From assembly GCA_041483135.1 (NCBI GenBank), contig JBGPFE010000001.1, positions 62,001 through 126,000 of the forward strand: a stretch of 64,000 nucleotides of DNA. Direction: 5' to 3'. This DNA is from PALSA-1004 sp041483135. Its GTDB lineage: Bacteria; Pseudomonadota; Gammaproteobacteria; Burkholderiales; SG8-41. Shown one piece after another: positions 8,915 to 19,427 of this stretch. Under the pieces are notes generated by a model that ran no database searches, was not told the origin of the DNA, and was given only the letters and a program-made list of their open reading frames with translations. Numbering within the stretch: the first letter of the stretch is position 1; each line of letters starts with the position of its first letter. Made by a program: the position numbers and the translations under genes.

Positions 8915-9586
8915 ATGAGTCACGAACTGCGCAATGGAGGCCATGCAATGGTTATCAACCCGCCGAGGAAATTGATCATGGTCGCGATGGTGGCTTTTGC
9001 GGTGACTGTGTCCACGGGAGAGGCGAGGGCTCAGGCTAAAGAACGCAGCGGCAAGGAAGTCGTGGCGGCGACATGCGCCGCATGCCACGCGGAAGGTGTG
9101 AACGGTGCGCCGAAAATCGGCGACAAGCAGGCATGGAGCAAACGCGCGGCCAAGGGTTTTGCCAGTCTTACGCAAAGCGCGCTCAAGGGCATCCGGAATA
9201 TGCCGCCGCACGGCGCCAACATGGCGCTTACCGATACCGAAATCAAGCGTGCAATCGTTTATATGGTGGACCAGTCGGGCGGTCATTGGGTCGAGCCTAT
9301 CAGCAAGACGCAGCAGCCTGCGCCGAGAACTGGCGAGCAGATCGTGAAGGCACAATGTTCCAAATGTCACCTGAAAGGCCTGAATGGCGCACCGAAAATA
9401 GGCGATCGTGACGCTTGGATACCACGGCTGAAGGACGGCCTCGACCCGGTGGTCCGCTCCGCGATCAACGGGCACGGTGCCATGCCTGCGCGCGGCGGTC
9501 TCGCCAACCTGAGTGATGCCGAGATGCGGGACGCAATTACCTACATGTTCAACAAAGGTCGCGTTTCCGAAAAGTCCACCAAGTAA
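8915..9586 (+). CDS. Dihaem c5-type cytochrome
   Basis: About 223 residues: an N-terminal signal region (LIMVAMVAFAVTVS...ARAQA) and two tandem cytochrome c5-like domains. Each has a CXXCH (CAACH near residue 55, CSKCH near 148), a GAPKIGD(K/R)xAW motif and a distal methionine segment (MPPHGAN, MPARGG). Two starts are credible. The ATG at 8915 has AAGGAGG 7 bp upstream; the ATG at 8948 has GGAGG and would give a shorter signal peptide. It is a periplasmic electron carrier related to the monohaem gene at 18932. It lies 86 bp before the nine-haem/cytochrome b fusion and could pass electrons to or from it. Confidence 0.88.
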   Translation: MSHELRNGGHAMVINPPRKLIMVAMVAFAVTVSTGEARAQAKERSGKEVVAATCAACHAEGVNGAPKIGDKQAWSKRAAKGFASLTQSALKGIRNMPPHGANMALTDTEIKRAIVYMVDQSGGHWVEPISKTQQPAPRTGEQIVKAQCSKCHLKGLNGAPKIGDRDAWIPRLKDGLDPVVRSAINGHGAMPARGGLANLSDAEMRDAITYMFNKGRVSEKSTK

Positions 9587-9671
9587 TGTGGCTAACGGTC
9601 GGCGCTTCCAGTTGACGGTTGCCGTGCTGCGTCCATTTCATTCGGTTTATCAAGGGCAGACGACGATACCC

Positions 9672-11648
<1,977 letters not shown>

Positions 11649-11782
11649 CTGCGGATGAGTGATCGTGAAATGAGAGTTAAACTGTGTTTTCGTTTGTCAT
11701 CAGAATAGAATGTTATCGGTCTGCATGTAAAAGATATTCGACCGGATGTAAGCAGGCGACCCACCAATTCTTGAGATTCCCA

Positions 11783-12919
11783 ATGAAAAATCTGATTCTG
11801 GGCATTATGTTGTCGATGGCGATGATTGGCTGCACGGATAAAAAGGATACAACTGCCAGTACCGCACCCGAGAAACGATCGGCAGCTGATATCAGTGCCG
11901 GTAAAGCCGTCGCGGAGCGGGACTGCAAGGGGTGTCATGGCCTGGATGGCAGGGGCATTGCCCCGGCTATTCCACACCTGGCGGCACAAAGAGAGCGTTA
12001 TATGCTCGCGTCGATACAAGAGTACAAAGAAGGAAAGCGTACCCATGCCGCCCTCAGAGACATGATGGGAAACATGAGTGAAACAGACATGCGTAGCGCG
12101 GTCGCTTACTACGCCAGTCTGCCGCCAGTCGTGAACGCCCCGGCAAAGGACGTTCAACTCTCGTCTCTCTATCAGGATGGCAAGGCACTGGCGGCAGCGT
12201 GTACAAAGTGTCATGGCGAAGACGGTAACAGCAAGGTTCCCGGCACGCCCAGCCTGGCCGGCCAGCAGCTCCACTATCTTGTTGCCGCCATCCAGGAATA
12301 TCATCAGGGAGAACGTAAAGTATCCGCGATGAAATCGATGATGCGTGGTTCGAACACGCTGGAATTGGAGAAGCTGGCGCTGTATTTCGCGTCGCAGACC
12401 CCCGCCCAACGTTCCGCGCCGTCTGCTGGTGATCCGGCGGCAGGCGAACCGGCAACCGCCATGTGTGGCGGGTGTCATGGGTCTAGCGGTGTAAGCACCG
12501 ACAGTGCGACGCCCAGTCTGGCGGGGCAGGATCCCCAGTACCTGGTGAATGCCATCAAGTCATATCGAAAAACGCGGCAGAACTGGGGCATGCAACGTTA
12601 CGTTGCCGGCTTGAGCGATAAGGATATCGATAACATCGCCGCGTTCTACGCCGTCCAGAAGTCCAAAGCCGCGGGTGAGGCGCCGAGTTCCGCCAAGGAA
12701 CTGGCTGAAAAATGCAATCGTTGCCACGACGTTGATGACAATCCCGCTATGGCGGCTCCAAAAATGAATGGGCAGGACAAGGACTATCTCATTATGGCCT
12801 TGAGGGCATATCGAGATGGCAAGCGTGAAAGTTCCATGATGCACAACATGAGCTTCACATACAGTAACGCCATCATTGAAAGCCTTGCATCCTGGTACGC
12901 GAGTCAGCCGGCGAAGTAA
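11783..12919 (+). CDS. Tetrahaem lipoprotein of tandem cytochrome c4-like domains
   Basis: A 378-residue protein with a lipobox (MAMIGC, cysteine near residue 17) and four class I cytochrome units of about 90 residues. The haem motifs are CKGCH, CTKCH, CGGCH and CNRCH. Units share the pattern CHG..G.S..P..P.LAGQ..YL...L.AY..G.R....M, as in cytochrome c4. The ATG at 11783 is chosen because it gives a proper lipoprotein signal; the frame is open 33 codons upstream. It is a paralogue of the minus-strand tetrahaem lipoprotein at 14118-15359. Being lipid-anchored in the periplasm, it could act as a multi-haem wire between inner- and outer-membrane components. Confidence 0.9.
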   Translation: MKNLILGIMLSMAMIGCTDKKDTTASTAPEKRSAADISAGKAVAERDCKGCHGLDGRGIAPAIPHLAAQRERYMLASIQEYKEGKRTHAALRDMMGNMSETDMRSAVAYYASLPPVVNAPAKDVQLSSLYQDGKALAAACTKCHGEDGNSKVPGTPSLAGQQLHYLVAAIQEYHQGERKVSAMKSMMRGSNTLELEKLALYFASQTPAQRSAPSAGDPAAGEPATAMCGGCHGSSGVSTDSATPSLAGQDPQYLVNAIKSYRKTRQNWGMQRYVAGLSDKDIDNIAAFYAVQKSKAAGEAPSSAKELAEKCNRCHDVDDNPAMAAPKMNGQDKDYLIMALRAYRDGKRESSMMHNMSFTYSNAIIESLASWYASQPAK

Positions 12920-12949
12920 GCTCGGCTACCCGGACGAGCGTTCTGCGGC

Positions 12950-12970
12950 GACCGTGGGTGTGCCACGGTC
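12950..12970. terminator. Hairpin between convergent cytochrome genes
   Basis: A GACCGTGG / CCACGGTC stem with a 5-base GTGTG loop, 31 bp after the tetrahaem lipoprotein stop. The following bases (TCTGTAATTT) are only mildly T-rich, so it is a possible but weak terminator. Confidence 0.45.
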
Positions 12971-13179
12971 TCTGTAATTTCGTTGCATGTATCCCATCCG
13001 CTGTCCGCGCGGCAAACGGGCTATCTGAGTCCGGGATTATCTCCAGATCCGTTTCGCGGGAGCGAACACGGTAATAAATTTGCGGTTCATGTGATGCCCG
13101 GAATTCCGCGAAGCATATTACGCATGCAGACTCTTGGCGCACCCTATGCGCCGCGCATTACACGGCGGAGGAGATCTCG

Positions 13180-13968
13180 TCAGCCGACGGTTGCACGCAT
13201 ATCTCCAAGCTGCCGCTGCGTGACTGCCGGAGGAGTACGCTGGAACCATATCTGATACATGGATATCACCCACATGACGGCAAAGCACATGCCCATCAGG
13301 CCGCCGGCACCCATGGTAATCCACGCGAACGGGTGATAAATCTTGACCAGGTACCAGGAGATCACGTCGATAAACAAGCACACGAAAGGCATGCCCATGA
13401 TCACGCACTTGAGCCATATCGGCCGCACATAGGCGTGACTGAAAATGAGGCCCACGAGGAAGAAAATGAAAGTTATCCCGAACAGATGTATGTGCGACAC
13501 GCGCACCAGCGTGAAGATATCGGTGCCGGTGTCCTGTTCGGTCACTTTCTTGATGTTGTCGTAGCCGCTGAAATTCGGCAGGTGCGGGTTGCTGCCGTCG
13601 TGGCATGACATGCAGCGTTTGTCGAGCGTTGCCCTGATGTAGGTGTCGTACATCGCGCGGTCGGCGCCATTCTGCACCCAGCTGACGAGGGCCCTGGCTT
13701 CATCCACGGGAAGCATGGTTGACATCGGTCCGCGCAGCGCGGATTCGAGCTTCGAACCCTTGCCGCTGCCGGCGTACGTGATGACGATGTCTTCATACGT
13801 CAAATTCAGCGGGTTTCCGTCGCGGCCTGAATTCACGTGAAACAGGTAAATGAGCGCAAACAGGTAGCCCGAGCCAAGAATGCACAGCGCGGCCGTATAC
13901 AGAATACGCAAGCTGGTGGGTTGCTCGGAGTAATGGTGGTAGAGCCGGTGAAGTGGAGTATCGCTCAT
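13180..13968 (-). CDS. Membrane-bound monohaem cytochrome c protein
   Basis: A 262-residue integral membrane protein. One helix near residues 20-42 is followed by a periplasmic domain of about 100 residues with a single CMSCH haem motif near residue 118. Three more helices follow (VSHIHLFGITFIFFLVGLIF..., WLKCVIMGMPFVCLFIDVISWYL, AWITMGAGGLMGMCFAVMWVIS). The two histidines in SHIHLF could be further haem or metal ligands. I know relatives near electron-transfer clusters in proteobacteria, but no function I can name with confidence. It is the last gene of the minus-strand run of cytochrome genes, 150 bp after the tetrahaem lipoprotein gene. Confidence 0.78.
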   Translation of the reverse strand: MSDTPLHRLYHHYSEQPTSLRILYTAALCILGSGYLFALIYLFHVNSGRDGNPLNLTYEDIVITYAGSGKGSKLESALRGPMSTMLPVDEARALVSWVQNGADRAMYDTYIRATLDKRCMSCHDGSNPHLPNFSGYDNIKKVTEQDTGTDIFTLVRVSHIHLFGITFIFFLVGLIFSHAYVRPIWLKCVIMGMPFVCLFIDVISWYLVKIYHPFAWITMGAGGLMGMCFAVMWVISMYQIWFQRTPPAVTQRQLGDMRATVG

Positions 13969-14117
13969 GACAAGTTCCCTATAATGTGTCCACCGAACGC
14001 GCGGCGGCGGTCGACTCGCAAGCCGCGAGTTCTTTTCTTTAAAATCGGGCCAGCCATTTTAACTTTCCTGTCCCGGCGTGACGACTGCACGGTTAGAAGC
14101 AAGCCTTCGCGAGACAC

Positions 14118-15359
14118 TCACTTGGAAGGCGGGGACATGAAGACTACGGGGCGGGCCTTCTGGCGCGCGTAATGGGCCGCGATGTTATCGACTTCCGCTT
14201 CGGTCAGTCCGGCGGCCATGGCGGCCATCGTCGTATTTCTGCGCTCGCCGCTGCGATAGGCGTGCAATACCTTTTCCAGATAGTCCGCGCGCTGTGCCGC
14301 CAGGGCCGGTAAAAGCGGGTCGATACTGTTGCCATTTACGCCGTGGCAGCGGTCGCATCGTTGCGTCCACTCTGCAGTAGTCAAGGGCTTTTGAACGTTC
14401 GGTGGCCGCGGCTGCTGAGCCGCGTAAAAAGCCGCCAGGTTCTTCATGGCATTGTCATCGAGCGCCGCCGCTAGGCCTTTCATCGTTTCATCGCTGCGCG
14501 ATGCATCCTTGTAGGCCCGGAGCGCGGCAGCGAGGTACTGTGCATCCTGACCGGCGAGGCTTGGAGTGGCGGGATTGCCGCTGACGCCCTGGTCGCCGTG
14601 GCATCCGGCACAGGCAGCAGCAGCAGCCTTGCCCGCTGCCTGGTCACCTGCGTTCGGGTTTTGCGCCCGGTCGGGCTTCTGCAGCGCATAGTAGAGCGCG
14701 ATATTATTCAAATCTGCCTCGGTGATTGCCGAGAGCATGGTCTTCATCATTTCGTTCTTGCGCTGCCCGCTCTTGTGGGCCTTCATGGCCGCCATGAGGT
14801 ATTTCGGATCCAGCCCGATGAGGCTCGGCATGCCGGGTGTTTTGCTGACGCCGGCCTCGCCATGGCACCCCGCGCAACCAGCCGCTGCTGCTTTGCCGGC
14901 ACTGACCGGGTCGGGCTTGGCGGGGGCGGCCTTGGCGGCGGTTGTTGCATCAGGTTGTGCGGGATCGAGGCTCGCATAGTAGGCGGCCACTTTGAACAGC
15001 GCGTCGTCGCTCAGAAACTTGACGACACCATCCATGGCCTTGTCGCCGCGGGCGCCTGACTGGTAGGCCCGCAACTCGAGATGGAGATACGCCGGGCGCT
15101 GGCCTGCGAGATGGGGCACGCCCTTGGTGGTGCTGATACCGTTCGCACCGTGACAGCGAATGCACGAACCTTCTGCGACGCGCTTGCCTTCTGCAACATC
15201 TACAGCGGTCGCCCGCGTGGCCCGGAGCTCGTCACTTTCGCCGGGTTTGACCTTCGGGGATTCGGGTGCCTCGCCCGGCGAGCAGCCCAGGATCGTTATG
15301 CCCACAAGGAGCATGAATACCATAAGGAAAAAGATCTGCGCGCATCGCATCATCAACAT
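14118..15359 (-). CDS. Tetrahaem lipoprotein of tandem cytochrome c4-like domains (second copy)
   Basis: A 413-residue protein with an N-terminal hydrophobic segment and lipobox ending TILGC near residue 26. Four class I cytochrome units follow with CIRCH, CAGCH, CAGCH and CDRCH, each with a P.LAGQ or P.LIGL motif and an AY.SG.R region. Alanine-rich linkers separate the units. It is clearly paralogous to the protein at 11783-12919, with the same number and order of domains. The gene lies 99 bp after the NrfD-like gene on the same strand, so it probably belongs to the quinone-module transcript and may be its electron acceptor or donor. Confidence 0.9.
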   Translation of the reverse strand: MLMMRCAQIFFLMVFMLLVGITILGCSPGEAPESPKVKPGESDELRATRATAVDVAEGKRVAEGSCIRCHGANGISTTKGVPHLAGQRPAYLHLELRAYQSGARGDKAMDGVVKFLSDDALFKVAAYYASLDPAQPDATTAAKAAPAKPDPVSAGKAAAAGCAGCHGEAGVSKTPGMPSLIGLDPKYLMAAMKAHKSGQRKNEMMKTMLSAITEADLNNIALYYALQKPDRAQNPNAGDQAAGKAAAAACAGCHGDQGVSGNPATPSLAGQDAQYLAAALRAYKDASRSDETMKGLAAALDDNAMKNLAAFYAAQQPRPPNVQKPLTTAEWTQRCDRCHGVNGNSIDPLLPALAAQRADYLEKVLHAYRSGERRNTTMAAMAAGLTEAEVDNIAAHYARQKARPVVFMSPPSK

Positions 15360-15457
15360 TCCATTGAACGGTTACGGACATTTTAGCATCTTGCCTATAC
15401 CTCCTTATCCGCAGTTACTTCGGTACCGGCAATGCGGGGCAGGCTCGATTCAAAAAG

Positions 15458-16660
15458 TTACCGCGTACTGGCGAGAGGCGAGGGTGCCGGTGTCGCGTTT
15501 TGCACCCAAGGCGGAAACAATCGGGTCATTATCCATAACATGACCAGCGGCGCAAGGGCCACCGAGATCGCGGTCAACAGGCCCTCCCGGTGGAAAATGA
15601 GAGTGTGATAGCTCAACAGGCCCTTGCCGGTTTTCGCGATTTCCTGTCCGCCGATGACCACGTTCCAGCGCATCATGAAAACCGACAGCAGCACCAGCAA
15701 GGCGCTCACAGTGACCCCCACGACCAGCGCCTTGCCGGTGGTGCCGCGCCAGATCATGTATGAAAGGAGCAGGATCGGCGTCACGGCTCCGATGGCAAAC
15801 TGCACGACAAAGAAAGGAATGACGAGCGGGCCCGTCACGAACTCCATGATCATGTCGATTCCCTCCCGGCCCTTGTAGACAATATTGGCAAACTCCAACC
15901 CCTCCAGCACTATGGTAAGCATGGCGAAGCCCCACAGCGTGTAAGCCATGCCCTTCAGGCACGCCAAATCGACCGGGATCTTGCGCAGCTTGCATGACAA
16001 TACATAGAGCACGATCAACAACGCCACGCCGGAGATGACGGCGGAAAACAGAAAGACGACGGGCATGAGATCGGAAGACCACCATTCCCGGGACTTCAAC
16101 GAACCGAATATAAACCCCACATAGCCATGCAAGCCGTGAGCGGCGGGTATGCCGATGGCAGCCAAAGCGAAAATCCATTTGCGGTCATGACGCATCGCGT
16201 TCTCGGACACATCGTAAGACCCGAGGGTCAGCACGCGATAAAACCAGCCGGGCAGCCCCTGCCTTTTTTGCGCCTGCTCCACGATGTCGGGCCGGAACGC
16301 GAACCAGGTCTCCAGAATCAACAGAAACATGTAAAAACCGGCCGCATAACCGAAGACGGCCATGGCAGAGGTCAAATGCGGCGTGATCGAGGAATTAAAG
16401 GCGCGTTCCGGGTGACCGAGATGCAGCAGCAATGGCATGGGCACGAACAACATGAAACACAGCGAGGTAAGCAACGCAAAGCGCGCCACCGGCTTGAATC
16501 GCTCCATGCCGAATACGTGGTACAGGCTCGAAACGGTAAATGCGCCGGCCACCAGGCCGGTGAGATAGGGATAGACCACGATGAGCACGGTCCACGGGAT
16601 AATCGTCTCGTTGGGGTAAACGTAGCCGGTGAACGGGGCGACGTGAAAGAGGGGTTCCAC
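15458..16660 (-). CDS. NrfD/PsrC-family quinone-interacting membrane subunit
   Basis: A 400-residue polytopic membrane protein with about eight to ten helices, typical of the NrfD/PsrC/TtrC family, which exchanges electrons between quinone and a partner Fe-S subunit. Characteristic segments are YPYLTGLVAGAFTVSSLYHVFG, LLLHLGHPERAFN and GIPAAHGLHGYVGFIFGSLKSREWW. Its start overlaps the stop of the upstream Fe-S gene by one base. With that gene and the hexahaem cytochrome it forms a compact three-gene module: cytochrome, Fe-S, NrfD. Similar three-part sets exist in Geobacter (Cbc clusters). Confidence 0.93.
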   Translation of the reverse strand: MEPLFHVAPFTGYVYPNETIIPWTVLIVVYPYLTGLVAGAFTVSSLYHVFGMERFKPVARFALLTSLCFMLFVPMPLLLHLGHPERAFNSSITPHLTSAMAVFGYAAGFYMFLLILETWFAFRPDIVEQAQKRQGLPGWFYRVLTLGSYDVSENAMRHDRKWIFALAAIGIPAAHGLHGYVGFIFGSLKSREWWSSDLMPVVFLFSAVISGVALLIVLYVLSCKLRKIPVDLACLKGMAYTLWGFAMLTIVLEGLEFANIVYKGREGIDMIMEFVTGPLVIPFFVVQFAIGAVTPILLLSYMIWRGTTGKALVVGVTVSALLVLLSVFMMRWNVVIGGQEIAKTGKGLLSYHTLIFHREGLLTAISVALAPLVMLWIMTRLFPPWVQNATPAPSPLASTR

Positions 16661-17505
16661 TAGTTCACCTCCTTGTCGATGCCCACGTAAAAAACGTTCG
16701 GAGCATTACCGGTTTCAGGCCTGAGCACCTGCACGCGGTTGTTGCGTATGAACAGGCTGATCGGACTTTGTTTGTCCTTGAGATCGCCGAAGATGCGCGC
16801 GCCGACCGGGCAAACCTCGACGCAGGCGGGCTGCAATCCCTTGGTGATGCGGTGATAACACCACGTGCATTTATCCGAAACCTGTTTTTCATGATTGAAG
16901 AAGCGCGCGCCGTAGGGGCAGGCCTGCACGCAGTATTGGCAGCCGATGCAGTATTTGTGGTCGATGAGGACTACACCATCCACGGTTCTGTATGTCGCGC
17001 CGGTGGGACATACTTGCACGCACGCCGGATGCGTGCAGTGGTTGCACAGCTTGGGCACGAAAAAGGCCTTCTCCACCTTCGCACCCTCGTAGCGATTGGC
17101 GAATCGATATTCCCGTTCCGAACCGGAGGCCTCGATGTTCACCGGGTCGTGATGGCTGTCGATGCGCGGCTTGTCTTCACCCTCCAGATAGACGTAGCGT
17201 TCAACCCAGGTGCGGAAGTGATGCGCGTCTCCGGACACATGGTTTTCCCGCTTGCACGCTTCGACGCAACGCAGGCAGCCAATGCATTTCGTGGCATCGA
17301 CGCCGAACGCCCAGCGGTGCTGGGTCCAGTCGTAATCCGGAGTGGGAAACGAGCCGCGGTCAGAGGTGGACTCGCTCTTTGCCGCGACTTTCTGCATGAC
17401 GCCGAAGGTCCCGGCGCCCACGACGGCGCCCGTATAAGTTGCGGCGCGACCGATCTTGCGCAGAAATGCGCGCCGTGCGGTCAGCGAGGGTTTGGATTCC
17501 TTCAT
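16660..17505 (-). CDS. Four-cluster 4Fe-4S subunit with Tat signal (NrfC/HybA-like)
   Basis: A 281-residue exported ferredoxin. The Tat motif RRAFLRKIG is near residue 11. Four cluster motifs follow: CIGCLRCVEACKREN, CNHCTHPACVQVCPTGA, CIGCQYCVQACPYGARF, and CTWC...CVEVCPVGARIF. This is the usual DmsB/NrfC/TtrB order. It would sit on the periplasmic face and carry electrons between the NrfD-like subunit and the hexahaem cytochrome. It overlaps the upstream cytochrome gene by 4 bp and the downstream NrfD gene by 1 bp, so the three are translationally coupled. No molybdopterin subunit is encoded here, so this looks like a quinone:cytochrome module, not a substrate reductase. Confidence 0.93.
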   Translation of the reverse strand: MKESKPSLTARRAFLRKIGRAATYTGAVVGAGTFGVMQKVAAKSESTSDRGSFPTPDYDWTQHRWAFGVDATKCIGCLRCVEACKRENHVSGDAHHFRTWVERYVYLEGEDKPRIDSHHDPVNIEASGSEREYRFANRYEGAKVEKAFFVPKLCNHCTHPACVQVCPTGATYRTVDGVVLIDHKYCIGCQYCVQACPYGARFFNHEKQVSDKCTWCYHRITKGLQPACVEVCPVGARIFGDLKDKQSPISLFIRNNRVQVLRPETGNAPNVFYVGIDKEVN

Positions 17506-18497
17506 GGCGTCTTCCTTCCTTCCATCGCGGGCTGACAGCTTTGCCCGGCGTAATAGGCGGCGAGGTTGGTGATGTCCGCGTCGCTCAGGCTCCTTGTGAC
17601 GCCCGCCATCATCGGGTCTTTGCGCAGGCCGGCCCTGAAGGCCTTGAGCACGTTCACCAGGTAGCCGGCCTTCTGACCGGCAAGTTTCGGCCAGGCGGGG
17701 TTGCTCGCGACGCCCGTTTCACCATGGCAGGCCGTGCAATTTTTCGCCAGGGTTTTGCCGGCGGCAGCATCACCGATACGCGTCTGGCTTGGCGCTGCAG
17801 TACAACTCAAGCTGCCGTAATAGGCCGCGAGATTCCGCACATCGGCATCGCTGAGCGGTTGCGCGATGGGCGTCATCGCCACATCTTTCTGAGCGCCGGA
17901 CTTGTACGCTCCAAGTATCCTGGCGAGATATGCGGCATGTTGCCCGGCCAGATTCGGCCAGGTATCGTTTGCGCTGATCCCTTTGGCACCGTGGCAGCCG
18001 GCGCAGGCGGCCGCGCGTTTTTCCCCGGCCGCAGCATCGCCCGCCACCTTTACTGCAGCGCTCGTGATCTTGGGTGCGTGCGGGTTGTGACAAACGATGC
18101 ATTGCTGTCCGCCCGAGTGTTGGGCCGAAACGACTTGGGGCTGCGTACGGGGCCTTCCCGACATTGCTTCATGACACAGCGTGCACAGCTTTACCGTGTC
18201 CTTCGGAATCGGCAGTTTGCCGTTTTGGGGATGGCCCTGAGCCGCGCCATGACACACTTCGCAGATCACCGTCTTGTGGCTGTTGGCCGACCACTGCGCA
18301 TGGCGCGCGCCATGGCAGGTCTGGCAATAGCGCGGTGTTTGATAAACTGGTTCCTGGGCCGCAATTTCAGGAACTGAATCGGCACGGTAGTGGCCGTACC
18401 TGTAAAACGATTCGGGCGTGAAGTACCATTTTGCGAACAACGCCACCACGCTGCCTGCGACCACCAGTACAATGAGCCGGACGATATGTTTGGGCAT
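17502..18497 (-). CDS. Hexahaem cytochrome c of the NrfD module
   Basis: A 331-residue membrane-anchored cytochrome. One N-terminal helix (IVRLIVLVVAGSVVALFA) is followed by a multihaem part with CQTCH, CEVCH, CTLCH and CIVCH. Two c4-like class I domains with CAGCH and CTACH come next, each with an LAGQ..YL motif. It is thus a fusion of a NrfB-like tetrahaem segment with two units of the same kind seen in the tetrahaem lipoproteins nearby. The ATG at 18497 is chosen over a TTG 15 bp further out. It is first in the module, with a 4-bp overlap to the Fe-S gene. It probably receives quinol electrons via the Fe-S subunit and passes them to periplasmic cytochromes. Confidence 0.9.
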   Translation of the reverse strand: MPKHIVRLIVLVVAGSVVALFAKWYFTPESFYRYGHYRADSVPEIAAQEPVYQTPRYCQTCHGARHAQWSANSHKTVICEVCHGAAQGHPQNGKLPIPKDTVKLCTLCHEAMSGRPRTQPQVVSAQHSGGQQCIVCHNPHAPKITSAAVKVAGDAAAGEKRAAACAGCHGAKGISANDTWPNLAGQHAAYLARILGAYKSGAQKDVAMTPIAQPLSDADVRNLAAYYGSLSCTAAPSQTRIGDAAAGKTLAKNCTACHGETGVASNPAWPKLAGQKAGYLVNVLKAFRAGLRKDPMMAGVTRSLSDADITNLAAYYAGQSCQPAMEGRKTP

Positions 18498-18667
18498 GGC
18501 AGCCGCCGTCAATTCGCGGCCGGGAAGGAATGCTCAGCCGGCGGGTAGTGGTCGGTCGGCGCCATCACACCGACGGACAAGTCCGAGCCTAAGCCTCCAG
18601 AAATCTGGATTTCCACACTCGCCCCCCAAGATTAGTGAACCAAAAAGTGCCGCTTAACCCGTAATTT

Positions 18668-18681
18668 ATTATGCGCATAAT
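18668..18681. promoter_or_regulatory. 14-bp perfect palindrome
   Basis: ATTATGCGCATAAT is self-complementary along its full length. It lies 23 bp from the FNR-like box in the divergent region and could be an operator. Its regulator is unknown. Confidence 0.4.
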
Positions 18682-18703
18682 GCGCCCTTGTACGGTTCTC
18701 CTT

Positions 18704-18717
18704 TTGATATGGGTCAA
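18704..18717. promoter_or_regulatory. FNR/Anr-like box in the divergent cytochrome region
   Basis: TTGATATGGGTCAA matches TTGAT-N4-ATCAA at nine of ten positions. It lies about 210 bp from the start codon of the hexahaem gene and about 215 bp from that of the c5 gene. I cannot place a good -10 at the class II distance on either strand, so which gene it controls is open. Confidence 0.5.
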
Positions 18718-18931
18718 GTGTTTCGTTTTTTTGCCGGGTGTTCTTGGGCCGGCTTGCTGAAACGCGCGTTGCATCGTGGCGAAACACCAAGTCAACTTTT
18801 AAGCGCCCGAATCGTTATTGGTGCATGGGGCGGGCGCAGTGTTTGACGCCGCTCCTCATCATGGCCTTTATGGATTAGAATAATCGTCGGGACAGAAACG
18901 CTAACTTGCTTTAATACGAAAGGTGAAAAAC

Positions 18932-19228
18932 ATGAGACTCGCGATGATCGGCATTTCGACGGTGGCAACCCTGTTCAGCATCGGTCAGGTTGCAGCCGCA
19001 GATGGCAAGGCGGTTTACGACAAGGGATGTGGGGCCTGCCACAACGCCATGGCTCCGAAGCTTGGCGACAAGGCAAAATGGGCGCCTCTTATCAAGCAAG
19101 GTGCCGACGCATTGGTCGCCTCGGTAATCAAAGGCAAAGGCGCGATGCCGCCCAAGGGTGGTCAGGCGTCGGCTTCGAACGACGACCTCAAGGCCGCCGT
19201 CGAATACATGATGAGCCAGGGGAAGTAA
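18932..19228 (+). CDS. Monohaem cytochrome c5-type protein
   Basis: A 98-residue periplasmic cytochrome. A signal peptide is cleaved near VAAA (about residue 20). The haem motif is CGACH near residue 31, and the distal methionine is in KGAMPPKGG. The MAPKLGDKAKW and AVEYMM segments match the c5 units of the dihaem protein at 8915. The ATG at 18932 is preferred, with AAGGTG about 6 bp upstream; an in-frame GTG lies 9 bp earlier. It is the usual size for this family and is a soluble single-electron carrier. It lies convergent to the outer-membrane barrel gene. Confidence 0.92.
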   Translation: MRLAMIGISTVATLFSIGQVAAADGKAVYDKGCGACHNAMAPKLGDKAKWAPLIKQGADALVASVIKGKGAMPPKGGQASASNDDLKAAVEYMMSQGK

Positions 19229-19302
19229 CGAGCTGCGAATTTCTGGCGCCTGGTCGCCAGGATCTGCTTTTAGCTAGCACGTTTTGCCAAGGCAGACGTG
19301 CA

Positions 19303-19328
19303 AACGGGGCCGGATTACCGGCCCCGTT
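19303..19328. terminator. Hairpin between convergent c5 and barrel genes
   Basis: A perfect 11-bp stem (AACGGGGCCGG / CCGGCCCCGTT) with a 4-base ATTA loop lies between convergent genes. There is little T-run on either side, so it may act as a bidirectional terminator or 3'-end stabiliser. Confidence 0.6.
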
Positions 19329-19427
19329 GCTATTGGTATTGTGCGCAATCGGTAAGCGGCGGCTAAAAGCGGTGCATGAACGGGTCGCTCGCCAGTGCGG
19401 TGCCTGGCTAGTCGCGTTCAAAGTCCT

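Larger units (their letters stand above)
18498..18931. other. Divergent regulatory region between cytochrome genes
   Basis: 434 bp separating the minus-strand quinone module from the plus-strand c5 gene. It holds a 14-bp perfect palindrome and an FNR-like box (listed separately). I see no gene in it. Confidence 0.6.
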
